Assembly (NCBI GenBank): GCA_964391675.1
Contig: CAYMMX010000003.1
Coordinates: 62,001-126,000, forward strand
Origin: CAYMMX01 sp964391675
Lineage (GTDB): Bacteria; Cyanobacteriota; Vampirovibrionia; Gastranaerophilales; Gastranaerophilaceae
Direction of reading: 5' to 3'
Length of the DNA stretch: 64,000 bases
Shown: piece after piece, positions 52,166 through 60,860 of the stretch
How positions within the stretch are numbered: the first letter of the stretch is position 1
Layout: every line of letters begins with the position of its first letter
Made by a program: the position numbers and the translations under genes
Notes under the pieces: generated by a model
The model's input: the letters and a program-made list of their open reading frames with translations, nothing else
Database searches by the model: none
Told to the model about the DNA's origin: nothing

Positions 52166-52753
52166 ATGAAAAAGTATTTTATAACATTATTATTTATAAT
52201 CTTAATAAGTAATCAATCAATATTCGCTAATGAAGATTTTACTTCCGGAGGGGTTGAAGATTTGTTTAAACATACAAATACATTCGAAAATGGTTTTAAT
52301 GGACAAAAACAAATTACGGAAGAAGAATTTAATAAAGTATACAAGGAAGTAAAAGAAAAACAAGATAAAAAAAAGAATAAAAAAAATAAACCGCTTAAAG
52401 GTAAAGAATTTAATCAGGAAGAAAGTGGGCAATTCATAAATGAAACTTCTGAAAAAAATCTTCTGTTGAGTATACCAATATACTTACTAAATGGCGATGG
52501 AAAAGAAATTCCTACAGGTCATTATAAAATCGTAGGCACAAAATTAAACAACAAAGTCTATTTAGATTTTTACCAATCTTCAAGCATGGTTGCCAGAGTT
52601 CCCGCAATAGAAACCAATAATGATTTTGATGAAGAAAATATTAATTTTGTGAAAATTCTTCCCTATAATGAATTTAGGATAAAGGTTATATATGGTTCAA
52701 TGGATTTTAATGCATATACTTTTATTAATATCAAGAATCCTATTTCAGATTAA
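52166..52753 (+). CDS. Exported protein of unknown function
   Basis: A signal peptide (MKKYFITLLFIILISNQSIFA, cleavage before NEDF) leads a 195-residue protein. A lysine-rich, low-complexity stretch lies near residues 65-85 (KEKQDKKKNKKNKPLKGKEF). The C-terminal 100 residues alternate strand-like segments (LLLSIPIYLLNGDGKEIPTGHYKIVGT, FRIKVIYGSMDFNAYTFINI) and look like a small beta domain. I recognise no family. It is a single gene that ends three bases before the convergent miaA stop. Confidence 0.7.
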   Translation: MKKYFITLLFIILISNQSIFANEDFTSGGVEDLFKHTNTFENGFNGQKQITEEEFNKVYKEVKEKQDKKKNKKNKPLKGKEFNQEESGQFINETSEKNLLLSIPIYLLNGDGKEIPTGHYKIVGTKLNNKVYLDFYQSSSMVARVPAIETNNDFDEENINFVKILPYNEFRIKVIYGSMDFNAYTFINIKNPISD

Positions 52754-52756
52754 AGC

Positions 52757-53668
52757 CTAACTATTAAACCATTCAATTAAATTATTTCGCCTAAACCAAG
52801 TCAGTTGCCTTTTTGCATAATTTCTTGTATTTTTTTTAATTTCGGATACTGCCTCATTAATGGATAATTTTCCATCTAAGTATTTTAAAATTTCTTGGTA
52901 ACCAATAGTATTAATAAAATTATTTATACGACCATGTTTTTTTAATAATCTTTCAGTCTCGGCGATTAAGCCTTTTTCAACCATTTTATCCACTCTTAAA
53001 TTGATTTTTTCGTATAATTTGTCTCTATCGGCAAAATTTAAACCAATCCATTCAACATTAAATTCCGGTTCTTTTTTACCGGCAACTTCAGAATGAGGTT
53101 TTTCTAATTTTTTACAAACTTCTATTGCTCTGATAATTTTTACTTTATTATTAAAATGAATTTTTTTGGCACTTATCGGGTCAATCTCTTCCAGCATTTC
53201 ATGTAAAATATCAGCGTCTATTTTTTCTAAATTTGCTCTCAATTCATAATCAGGCTCAACTCTTGGTAAATCAAAATTTTCAAGCAAAACTCTGAAATAT
53301 AATCCTGTTCCGCCAACAATAATTGGTATTTTACCCTTACTTGTGATTTTTTCTATAGCAATTTTTGCATCATCAAGAAAATTTGCTGCAGAATAGTTGA
53401 ATTCAGGCTCTACAATATCTATTAAATAATGTTGCGTTAAATGCATTTCTTCTTTATCAGGTTTTGCTGTCGCAATGTCAAAACCTTTGTAAACAAGTCT
53501 TGAATCTGCTGAAATGATTTCTCCGTCAAATTCTTTAGCTATCTTTATTGCCAGATTGCTCTTCCCTGTCGCAGTCGGTCCCACTATCGCAATTATTTTC
53601 GATTGATTTGGTAGTATCTCCTGATATCTTAATTTTGTCCTTAACTTGTCTATTATTCTCTCTGTCAT
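52757..53668 (-). CDS. miaA: tRNA dimethylallyltransferase
   Basis: MiaA transfers a dimethylallyl group to A37 of tRNAs reading UNN codons. The P-loop is AIVGPTATGKSNLAI, followed by the DSRLVYKGFDIATAKP and HYLIDIVEP motifs. IPIIVGGTGLYFRVLLENF and the C-terminal IGYQEILKYLDGKLSINEAV and TRNYAKRQLTWFRRN are diagnostic. The P-loop starts near residue 28, whereas most MiaA start about six residues before it. The extra N-terminus overlaps the upstream membrane-protein gene by 134 bases in another frame. No canonical start codon lies nearer the P-loop, so the extension seems real. No clear Shine-Dalgarno is seen. Confidence 0.95.
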   Translation of the reverse strand: MTERIIDKLRTKLRYQEILPNQSKIIAIVGPTATGKSNLAIKIAKEFDGEIISADSRLVYKGFDIATAKPDKEEMHLTQHYLIDIVEPEFNYSAANFLDDAKIAIEKITSKGKIPIIVGGTGLYFRVLLENFDLPRVEPDYELRANLEKIDADILHEMLEEIDPISAKKIHFNNKVKIIRAIEVCKKLEKPHSEVAGKKEPEFNVEWIGLNFADRDKLYEKINLRVDKMVEKGLIAETERLLKKHGRINNFINTIGYQEILKYLDGKLSINEAVSEIKKNTRNYAKRQLTWFRRNNLIEWFNS

Positions 53669-54494
53669 AATATAAGAATACTAACACAATAACGTATACA
53701 AAAAAATAGAAATAAATTATCATTGCTACTAAAGAAAAAATAAAATTCAAGAATGGAATTTTTACAGGAAGAGTAACCATTATATTTATAACTAAAGGTA
53801 CAACAAAATTAATTAAATTTATGTATGCAAATATAATCAAAGAAGCTAAAATGTTTTTAAAAATAAATACAATTGAATTAGCAAAAGCTTTAACAGGATT
53901 TTTAGTACTTATAATAATTTCAGCAGACCAAAACATTGTTATAAAAGAATAAATAACAGTTAGCACAAATATTAATGTATACCAGGCATTTAATTTATTT
54001 AATTTATCAGCAGGAAGGGTTAGTATAAAATCCTTTAACCCTTGAGAAGAACTTAATGCCGTTTTTAAATCAATTGGATTAATATCAATTTTACCTATAA
54101 AATGAAGTCCTACAAAGTAAAATCCAAATATTAAAATAAAAAAGAACAAGATATACAAGATTAAACCAAAAACAAAAGGTATAAAATATTCTCCGATTCC
54201 GGTAGGAATTTCTTTAAGTAACTTTAATGAAGCCTTAGCTTTTTCTTCACTGGATTCAAAGGTGATTTTTTCAATATCTATTGATTTTTTTATCATAAAA
54301 AACCAGCCTGCAAGAAATGCCGATAACATAAATAATGCAGTTACTGCAAATAAAATTATAGCAAAATGATTTTGCGAAATATTTCTTGTAATACCTGAAT
54401 AAAAACCTAATATAATAATAAACAATATTAATGGTGTAGTTAAGATAATATTTTCACTTGTAATTTTAAATGCGTTCGTAAAATATTTAATCAC
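53535..54494 (-). CDS. Polytopic membrane protein of unknown function
   Basis: The protein has 319 residues and about six hydrophobic helices, for example IILTTPLILFIIILGFY, IILFAVTALFMLSAFLAGWFF, FIPFVFGLILYILFFFILIFGFYF, LIFVLTVIYSFITMFW, ILASLIIFAYINLINFVVPLV and FIFSLVAMIIYFYFFVYVIVLVFLYY. The last ~45 residues are a polar tail (YDRENNRQVKDKIKISGDTTKS onward) encoded in the region that overlaps miaA. The helix pattern is reminiscent of DUF975-like or glycerophosphodiesterase membrane domains but is not decisive. It overlaps the dehydratase-activase-like gene by four bases, so the three genes form an operon. Confidence 0.75.
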   Translation of the reverse strand: MIKYFTNAFKITSENIILTTPLILFIIILGFYSGITRNISQNHFAIILFAVTALFMLSAFLAGWFFMIKKSIDIEKITFESSEEKAKASLKLLKEIPTGIGEYFIPFVFGLILYILFFFILIFGFYFVGLHFIGKIDINPIDLKTALSSSQGLKDFILTLPADKLNKLNAWYTLIFVLTVIYSFITMFWSAEIIISTKNPVKAFANSIVFIFKNILASLIIFAYINLINFVVPLVINIMVTLPVKIPFLNFIFSLVAMIIYFYFFVYVIVLVFLYYDRENNRQVKDKIKISGDTTKSIENNCDSGTDCDREEQSGNKDS

Positions 54495-55666
54495 ATTACC
54501 TCCTTTACTAAGGTTTCATTTTGCTGTATATCTTGTTCTGTGCTTTCGTCAAAATCAGTGCTTTTTCTCTTTCTTCTTCTCATTAAATCGACGAAAGCTT
54601 CTAATCTTGTAATATAACCCGCCTTGCCGGTTTGTTCATCCATAATCAGACTTAGTATAGGTATATTACAATTTTCTCTCATACTCGGGAATATATTTTG
54701 AGACATTATTTCAGGCATACATGTAAATGGGCTTATATGAATAATTCCGTCTTTTCCATTCTCATCAGCCCATGCAACATCTGAAACACATTCAAGAGCA
54801 TCTCCGCCAATATCTCTCATAAGGTAAGGTTTAGCCATTCTAAATGCCCTTTGTAAATGAGTTTCACCTTTTCTAAATACTTTGGGGATAATTGCATCTT
54901 TAAGAAAACTTCCTACAGTAAGGCTTCTCCTTGTTTGAACACCCATTTTCCCAAGTTCTCTTTCAATATTTTGATTTGAAAAATAATCTAAGACCAGAAA
55001 TATTTCTCCAGTTAAATCAACATGTAAAATTTCTCTCTCTTTATCAATTTTTGTTTTTGCTAACTCAGAAAGTACTTGCTTTTTTGCTTTTTTTAAATCT
55101 TTTGTTGTATTTGCATCATTAATTAATTTTAATGATTTATTAAAAATTTTTTCGGCATCACCGGTATTAAGTTCTCTGGCTCTATAATAAGATAAAGCTG
55201 TTTCTAACTCATCTAAAACAAAAATCTTTCTTATAAGAATATTAATAGCTCTAAAAAATAAAATCGGATTATTTTTTCCCGTTAAATTAACTAAAAAACG
55301 GTACATACCCTTAAATCCGTCATAAAGAGCTAGCTCAATATAATTTGCTTCATATCCTAAATCTGAAAGTGTATTTTTAATACTGCTTCCATACTCACCT
55401 AATCTGCATATGCCGGGAGAAGATATCATTGCAACATAATCAGCTCCGCCCTCAATTGCTTCAATAAAATTTCCTAAAATTAATTTATAAGGAAGACAAA
55501 TAGCCTCAGGAGAATGTTTCGTGCCTAAAGAAAGAGTTTTTTTGTTTGTATAAGGGGGTATAAATGCCTCTATACCAACTTTTTCCAATGCAGAAGCCCA
55601 AGCTATATAAATTGTCCCCATATGAGGGAATGCTACTTTTATTTTCTTACTGTTTTTATTTTCCAT
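54491..55666 (-). CDS. 2-hydroxyacyl-CoA dehydratase (activase)-related protein
   Basis: This 391-residue protein belongs with COG3581-type proteins related to the HgdB/BcrC dehydratases and their activases (DUF2229 group). KVAFPHMGTIYIAWASALEKVGIEAFIPPYTNKKTLSLGTKHSPEAICLPYKLILGNFIEAIEGGADYVAM covers the N-terminus. Cys residues in EAICLPYK, SPGICRLGEYG and SPFTCMPEIMSQ match cluster-ligand positions of the family. Biochemical function is not established for most members; an Fe-S cluster is likely. The usual activase with the ASKHA fold is not adjacent. It is the first gene of the operon with the membrane protein and miaA. Confidence 0.75.
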   Translation of the reverse strand: MENKNSKKIKVAFPHMGTIYIAWASALEKVGIEAFIPPYTNKKTLSLGTKHSPEAICLPYKLILGNFIEAIEGGADYVAMISSPGICRLGEYGSSIKNTLSDLGYEANYIELALYDGFKGMYRFLVNLTGKNNPILFFRAINILIRKIFVLDELETALSYYRARELNTGDAEKIFNKSLKLINDANTTKDLKKAKKQVLSELAKTKIDKEREILHVDLTGEIFLVLDYFSNQNIERELGKMGVQTRRSLTVGSFLKDAIIPKVFRKGETHLQRAFRMAKPYLMRDIGGDALECVSDVAWADENGKDGIIHISPFTCMPEIMSQNIFPSMRENCNIPILSLIMDEQTGKAGYITRLEAFVDLMRRRKRKSTDFDESTEQDIQQNETLVKEVM

Positions 55667-55717
55667 TTTAACCTCGATATAATTATACCAAGAACAAAAC
55701 AGTAATGGTAAATAAAT

Positions 55718-55765
55718 AAACGCATAAAAAAGAAGGGCCTAATGGCCCTTCTTTTTTATGCGTTT
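55718..55765. terminator. Palindromic terminator containing a stop codon
   Basis: Arms of 22 bases (AAACGCATAAAAAAGAAGGGCC and its complement) around loop TAAT. The last two codons and the TAA stop of the 564-residue gene (55756) are inside one arm. It serves the dehydratase-like operon's upstream boundary and this gene. Confidence 0.85.
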
Positions 55766-57450
55766 TGGAATAATTTAAACGATCCTTCTATATTTTTATT
55801 TATTAACTTTTGAACTGATTCTACTTCTGTTTCTATAGCTGATCTTTCCGTATCTAAATCATTCATTTTTATATCTAACTTAGATTCTTTATAGTCTAAC
55901 TGATCTTTTGCTGCCTCATATTCTGCCTCAGCTTGATCATTTCCCTCATCGTCGGATACTGTTTCCAGAGGTGAATATACCGAGTTAGTAGATACAATAC
56001 CCCAAGTTCCGTCCGTATTCAACTTCATAACCGAAACATTACCGTAAATCATTTGGTTTTGGAAATATTTTGAATTATCTATATTTGAATTTTGTCTCCA
56101 TCCGTATTTTTTAAGTGCATTAAACAGGTTTATATAATATTTAACTTCATATGTATCACCTAAATCATTGTTATTTAAATCATCAGAAGCTCTGTTTACC
56201 TCAGCATCTACTTGAGTTTGCTCTGAGTTTGTAGAACCTGTACCACTTGTAGTTCTTCTGTTTGTAACTCCTATAGAAGTAACTGTTACAGGAGTATATG
56301 TTGTTGAATATATTGGAGTATAAGTATCACCAACTTTTGTAACTCCTGTTGAAGTAGATGTTGTTTTTGTTGAAGTTACACTTGAACCATTGTTTATTTG
56401 ATTTGTATATGTAGAAGCACTGTTACCATTTGCTTTTGCGCATTCAGCATCAAAATATGCCAAGAATGTTTTAACCATTTGAGATACATCAACATATAAT
56501 TCATCGGAACCATAAGAATCAATTACTACACCATTGTGATCTTTTGCAGCATCAGTTGATTCTTGATTATTGGTATTCTTACCTTTATAGTCAAAATAAT
56601 TACCGTTTACATAGTTGTTTCCATAAAAACTGATAGTATCTTGAATAGCTTTATCAGCAGCTTCAGATAAAGCCTCAAGAGCTGAACTAGAAAACGCATT
56701 GGTTTCAGATAATAGAGCTAAAACAGCTGTTGCTGCATCACTTGCGACAGAGTCAGTGTAACTTTTAATTGCACTTGCGCAAAGTTGAATGTATGCATTA
56801 GATGTAGCAGACCCATCAGATACAACAGCAACTTGAGCTATTGTAGGAGCACCTGTACTGCTATAGCTTATTGCCATCATTCCATTTTCTTCATTTCCTA
56901 ACTGATAACTATAAGGGCATAAACCGTTATTAGTATCAGCTAAATATTCAAATACATCTGCATCTTTGTAATTTGTAGTAAATTCAATATCAGAAGTATC
57001 AGTAGAAGTACCGGCAGCTATTATTTGATTTGTTTCAGTTGTTATTGAAGTTGCAGCAGAGCCTGACACTCCCATACAAGCAACAACAAAACTTGATGCT
57101 GAACTATACTTACTAAGAAAATCCATACCTGATCCTGAAGTTCCAAGACCTAATTTTCCGCATAAAGCATCATTTAATACAACAGAATTATATGAAGAAT
57201 CCATTACTATGTATTGACCGTCTACTTCATTTGGATTCATAAATAAACCATATGTAAGGTCAACACTTGATGAACCATCGTTCCAAACCATTTTTTTAAC
57301 GTTTAAAGCATTGCTATACTCTTCAGAAAGTTTTGCAGATTGACGAGATAATGACAACTTTTCATTAGAAATACTCATTATTTGACTTTCAACATCGTTT
57401 TTACGACCTGTTAATAGTAAAAGCCTTGCTTGTGATGCTGCTAATCCCAT
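55756..57450 (-). CDS. Flagellin-like or flagellum-secreted filament protein (unknown family)
   Basis: The 564-residue protein lacks a signal peptide. It begins MGLAASQARLLLLTGRKND and a helical stretch to about residue 50. It ends in a second helical region (LDYKESKLDIKMNDLDTERSAIETEVESVQKLINKNIEGSFKLFQNA). The middle is Ser/Thr/Asn-rich and low in charge, with a Thr-rich linker at about residues 355-410 that would suit surface exposure. This helix-variable-helix plan is that of flagellins and other axial proteins. A near-consensus sigma-28 promoter upstream and motAB in the window support the link. The N-terminal block recurs in gut-bacterial proteins that I remember, but it is not classical flagellin. 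It could instead be a filament-associated or hook-capping protein. Confidence 0.6.
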   Translation of the reverse strand: MGLAASQARLLLLTGRKNDVESQIMSISNEKLSLSRQSAKLSEEYSNALNVKKMVWNDGSSSVDLTYGLFMNPNEVDGQYIVMDSSYNSVVLNDALCGKLGLGTSGSGMDFLSKYSSASSFVVACMGVSGSAATSITTETNQIIAAGTSTDTSDIEFTTNYKDADVFEYLADTNNGLCPYSYQLGNEENGMMAISYSSTGAPTIAQVAVVSDGSATSNAYIQLCASAIKSYTDSVASDAATAVLALLSETNAFSSSALEALSEAADKAIQDTISFYGNNYVNGNYFDYKGKNTNNQESTDAAKDHNGVVIDSYGSDELYVDVSQMVKTFLAYFDAECAKANGNSASTYTNQINNGSSVTSTKTTSTSTGVTKVGDTYTPIYSTTYTPVTVTSIGVTNRRTTSGTGSTNSEQTQVDAEVNRASDDLNNNDLGDTYEVKYYINLFNALKKYGWRQNSNIDNSKYFQNQMIYGNVSVMKLNTDGTWGIVSTNSVYSPLETVSDDEGNDQAEAEYEAAKDQLDYKESKLDIKMNDLDTERSAIETEVESVQKLINKNIEGSFKLFQNA

Positions 57451-57524
57451 TTTTCCTTTACCTTTCCCTAATTTATAACAAATTTTCGACCTTAAACTGT
57501 TTTTTCCCTTTTTCTTAATATAGG

Positions 57525-57551
57525 TATCGGCATCTTTTATTTTAAACTTTA
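57525..57551 (-). promoter_or_regulatory. Sigma-28 (FliA)-type promoter
   Basis: On the minus strand TAAAGTTT (57544-57551), 12 bases, then GCCGATA (57525-57531). The consensus is TAAAGTTT-N11-GCCGATAA, so it differs by one base of spacing and one position. It lies about 75 bases upstream of the flagellin-like gene. The rest of the 57451-57694 gap holds only the pnp terminator. Confidence 0.7.
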
Positions 57552-57630
57552 GGTTTTAGATATAAATATGTTACAAAAGTTAACAATGTGTAAACTAAAA
57601 CTGTTTATATTGTTTAATAACCTTATTAAA

Positions 57631-57669
57631 AAGCGCTGGGGCAAATATAATATATTTGCCCCAGCGCTT
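57631..57669 (-). terminator. Terminator of pnp
   Basis: A 39-base perfect palindrome (AAGCGCTGGGGCAAATATA with its complement, single central base) directly follows pnp. On the minus strand it is followed by TTTTT. Confidence 0.88.
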
Positions 57670-57694
57670 AATTATTAGATGTTAGATAAATTAT

Positions 57695-59836
57695 TTATAC
57701 AGCAGACATAAATTTTGATTTTTCTTGTTCTGTTACACCTTTAATTGTAAGATTTACTCTGCCTTTGTCATCAATTTTAACAACTTTAACAACTACTTCT
57801 TCACCAACATTTAAATGCGGTTCTATTGTTTCAATTCTTTCATTGCAAATTTGTGAAATATGAACCATTCCATCTTTACCTCCGCCTAATTCTACAAAAG
57901 CTCCGATTGGAATTATTCTTACTACTTTACCTTTAATTAACATACCTTCTTGAGGCTTGAAGGTGATATTTTTAATCATGTTTATAGCAATGTCTGCACC
58001 TTCTTGATCATTAGAAGTAATTGTTACAACACCTGAATCTTGAATATCAATTTCGGCACCGGATGCATCGATAATTGCTCTTATTTGTTTACCGCCTGGT
58101 CCGATAACCGTACCAATATCTTCTGTAGGAATTGTCATTGTAAATATTCTTGGTGCAAATGGAGACATAGCACCAGGTGCTTCAATTGCTTCTTTCATTT
58201 TACTTAGAATATGCAATCTACCTTGTTTTGCTTGAGCAAGAGCAAGTCTTAAAGTATCATTAGATATACCTTTAGCTTTCATATCCATTTGCAAAGCAGT
58301 GATAGATTCATCATTTCCTGTAACTTTAAAATCCATATCACCCAAGAAGTCTTCAATACCTTGAATATCAGTTAATACGACTGGTTTTTTACCTGCTTCT
58401 GCAATCATACCCATTGCAACTCCGCCAATCAAGCATTTAACAGGTACACCAGCATTCATTAGTGCCATTGAGCTTCCACAAGTTGATGCCATTGATGTTG
58501 AACCGTTTGATTCTAAAATATCAGATGTAACTCTAATTGTATATCCGAATTCTTCTTGAGAAGGTAGTGCCGGTATATTGGCACGTTCTGCTAATGCACC
58601 ATGTCCTACTTCTCTTCTTCCCGGACCTCTCATAGGTTTAACTTCACCTACGGAAAAACCTGGGAAGATATATTTATGCATATATCTTCTTTCTGTTTGA
58701 GGGTCAACTCCGTCAAGTTCTTGTTTCATTCCGGGACCTGCAAGAGTTACAACTGAAAGAGCCTGAGTTTGACCTCTTGTAAATACTGCTGAACCATGTG
58801 CTCTTGGAATAACACCCACTTCACACCAAATAGGGCGAACTTGTTCAGGTTTTCTTCCATCGGCTCTAACACCTTCATCAGTAATCATTGCTCGCATAAC
58901 TTTCTTTTCTAAAGATTTAAACTCTTCAGCAACAAAGTTAATTCCGGATTCTGCCATCATAACATTTATAGGATGGTCTTCAGAAAGAGCTTCCATTTTT
59001 TCTTTAACCAGTTTTTTGGCTTCGTCTAGTTTATTTTGTCTGTATTCTCTATCGAAATTATGGTATGCATCATATACTAAATCATAAGCTGTTTCTTTAA
59101 TAACAGTCGCAAGTTCAGTTGTATCATATTGATCAACAAATTCATTTTTCTCGACACCACATTGTTTAGCAAAAGCTAATTGAGCCTCACATTGTTTTTT
59201 AATTTCTATTTGAGCAAATTCAACCGCTTCCATAATATCTTCTTCAGTTACAAACTTACAACCTGCTTCAACCATTATTACAGAATCAGCAGTTCCTGAA
59301 ACAACAATATCAAGAGGAGATTTATCAGCTTGTTGGTGAGTTGGATTAGCAATTAATTGACCATCAATTTTTGAAACTCTAACGGCACCTATAGGCCCCT
59401 CAAAAGGTGTACCCGTAAGCATTAAGGCAAAAGAGGCCCCAAGCATTGCTAAAGTATCAGGTTGACTTTCTTGGTCATAACTGAATAATTGAGCAACAAT
59501 TTGAATATCATTTCTATAACCTTTTGGAAATAAAGGCCTGATTGGTCTATCAATTAACCTAGAAACGAGAATTGCTTTATCGCTTGCTTTACCTTCTGAA
59601 CGATTATATCCTCCAGGGATACGACCAATTGAAGACATTCTTTCTTCATAATCTATTAATAACGGGAAAAAATCTATCCCTACTCTTGGTTCTTTACTAA
59701 CTGTTGCGTGTACAAATAACATTGTATCACCACATTTAATTGTTACCGAACCATTTGCTGATTGTGCATACTTACCGGTTTCTATCTCAACTAATTTTCC
59801 ACCGATTTCTAATTGTGTTTTCTTTGTTTCAATCAT
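57695..59836 (-). CDS. pnp: Polynucleotide phosphorylase
   Basis: Pnp is a 3'-5' exoribonuclease and degradosome component. It has two RNase PH domains: the first starts with KKTQLEIGGKLVEIETGKYAQSANGSV, and the second carries RGQTQALSVVTLAG and GHGALAERANIPALPSQEEFGYTIRVTSDILESNGSTSMASTCG with its catalytic residues. A helical spacer separates them. The C-terminus has a KH domain (GTVIGPGGKQIRAIIDASGAEIDIQD) and an S1 domain (EGMLIKGKVVRIIPIGAFVELGGGKDGMVHISQI). At 713 residues it is the usual length. A short AACGTA/TACGTT hairpin near 59852-59868 lies in the leader. rpsO is not adjacent. Confidence 0.98.
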   Translation of the reverse strand: MIETKKTQLEIGGKLVEIETGKYAQSANGSVTIKCGDTMLFVHATVSKEPRVGIDFFPLLIDYEERMSSIGRIPGGYNRSEGKASDKAILVSRLIDRPIRPLFPKGYRNDIQIVAQLFSYDQESQPDTLAMLGASFALMLTGTPFEGPIGAVRVSKIDGQLIANPTHQQADKSPLDIVVSGTADSVIMVEAGCKFVTEEDIMEAVEFAQIEIKKQCEAQLAFAKQCGVEKNEFVDQYDTTELATVIKETAYDLVYDAYHNFDREYRQNKLDEAKKLVKEKMEALSEDHPINVMMAESGINFVAEEFKSLEKKVMRAMITDEGVRADGRKPEQVRPIWCEVGVIPRAHGSAVFTRGQTQALSVVTLAGPGMKQELDGVDPQTERRYMHKYIFPGFSVGEVKPMRGPGRREVGHGALAERANIPALPSQEEFGYTIRVTSDILESNGSTSMASTCGSSMALMNAGVPVKCLIGGVAMGMIAEAGKKPVVLTDIQGIEDFLGDMDFKVTGNDESITALQMDMKAKGISNDTLRLALAQAKQGRLHILSKMKEAIEAPGAMSPFAPRIFTMTIPTEDIGTVIGPGGKQIRAIIDASGAEIDIQDSGVVTITSNDQEGADIAINMIKNITFKPQEGMLIKGKVVRIIPIGAFVELGGGKDGMVHISQICNERIETIEPHLNVGEEVVVKVVKIDDKGRVNLTIKGVTEQEKSKFMSAV

Positions 59837-59996
59837 CTTTTTCTTCTTTCTAACGTACCCTGTACGTTTATTACGTTATACACTTCTAATTACAACAAAA
59901 TTATATAACAAACATGCTAAAAAATAAAAAATATTTAAGTATTAATCAAACTTAGACTTTGAGAAAATAAATCAAAAAAATTTTTAAAAAAGTAAG

Positions 59997-60025
59997 TTGA
60001 CATTAAACTATGCTTTAGGTATATT
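59997..60025 (+). promoter_or_regulatory. Consensus sigma-70 promoter of tRNA-Glu
   Basis: TTGACA (59997-60002), a 17-base spacer and TATATT (60020-60025). This is the best -35 in the window. It lies 23 bases before the mature tRNA. Confidence 0.85.
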
Positions 60026-60048
60026 AGTCATACATGGATTTTGCACAC

Positions 60049-60124
60049 GCTCCCATCGTCTAGAGGCCTAGGACAACACCCTTTCACGGTGTAGACAGGG
60101 ATTCGAATTCCCTTGGGAGTACCA
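60049..60124 (+). tRNA. tRNA-Glu (anticodon UUC)
   Basis: The 76-base gene starts GCTCCCA and ends TGGGAGT-A-CCA, so the 3' CCA is encoded. The D arm is CGTCTAGAGGCCTAGGAC. The anticodon stem ACACC/GGTGT holds loop CTTTCAC, giving anticodon TTC. The T arm has GATTCGAATTC. The first acceptor pair is G-U. Its last bases and terminator are part of a direct repeat. Confidence 0.97.
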
Positions 60125-60153
60125 TTTTAAAAGATGCTTTAAATAGCATCTTT
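60113..60153. repeat. 41-bp direct repeat, left copy (tRNA-Glu 3' end plus terminator)
   Basis: TTGGGAGTACCATTTTAAAAG and the following hairpin match 63881-63921 at 39 of 41 positions, with the last 30 bases or so identical. The two mismatches lie in the tRNA part. The copies flank the arsenical gene cassette as putative attachment sites. Confidence 0.85.
60130..60153. terminator. Terminator after tRNA-Glu, overlapping the fmdE-like stop
   Basis: AAAGATGCT, loop TTAAAT, AGCATCTTT. It serves the tRNA and, on the other strand, the cassette. The last codons and stop of the FmdE-like gene lie within it. Confidence 0.75.
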
Positions 60154-60852
60154 CTTGTTTATTATATCTGTTCTGGACCCAACTTCAATATTTTGTTTGA
60201 AATTATAATTCTCAAGTTTTTTTATTTCAATAATATCCTTTGGATTTGAGTTTAAAACCCTCTCTGATAAATTATTGGCAAATGTTTCTAATTGCTTTAT
60301 ATCTTCATCTCGAACATTTTTGCCATCTTTTGCTTTTAATTTAATTTCTGTTTCAAGCTTCGCCAAATCTTCAGGGAAAACACCTTCTTTTAGTTTAACC
60401 TGATAAGTTTCGCCTGTAGAAATTTTTTGTACAATAAATCCGTTTCCTACACTTTTATCTATACTTAAAGTGCCGAAATTTAGCCTTGCACCTGTCAGCA
60501 TACTTGATGCATCAATCCAACAAGGTCCATTTTTTGATACAACCCTTAAATCTGTTCTATCAACAATACCATTCTGAAATAATTTTTTAAAAACTGCATT
60601 TAACTCAACAAAAGAAATTACCAAGCCATCGCACAAATGTCCGTGAATTTTTGCCAGATCTTCTAGCGCAATTTTCTTTGTATAGTTTGAATATCTGCCA
60701 AGAGAACTATTTGTATCTAAAACTTGTATCGGAACATTGTTTTTAGAAAATTTTGCCCAAAGTGGAAAATATCGCTCTGTATGCAAGAAATAGACACTTA
60801 AAAAGGCTATAACTACCATTAACCATATTGTAATTTGTTTTGAACAGTTCAT
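60139..60852 (-). CDS. FmdE-family protein, membrane anchored
   Basis: The protein has 237 residues with an N-terminal hydrophobic anchor (ITIWLMVVIAFLSVYFL). It carries the FmdE-type motif LAKIHGHLCDGLVISFVELN, in which His and Cys usually bind metal (typical form HGHxCPG). Further, KNGPCWIDASSMLTGARLNFGTLSI is the second FmdE signature. FmdE-family proteins are zinc- or molybdenum-linked and often stand alone; the role in this cassette is unknown. It is the last gene of the minus-strand unit with the arsG-, arsF- and arsE-like genes, eight bases after arsG. Its final codons lie inside the 41-bp repeat. Confidence 0.75.
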   Translation of the reverse strand: MNCSKQITIWLMVVIAFLSVYFLHTERYFPLWAKFSKNNVPIQVLDTNSSLGRYSNYTKKIALEDLAKIHGHLCDGLVISFVELNAVFKKLFQNGIVDRTDLRVVSKNGPCWIDASSMLTGARLNFGTLSIDKSVGNGFIVQKISTGETYQVKLKEGVFPEDLAKLETEIKLKAKDGKNVRDEDIKQLETFANNLSERVLNSNPKDIIEIKKLENYNFKQNIEVGSRTDIINKKDAI

Positions 60853-60860
60853 AATTTCTC

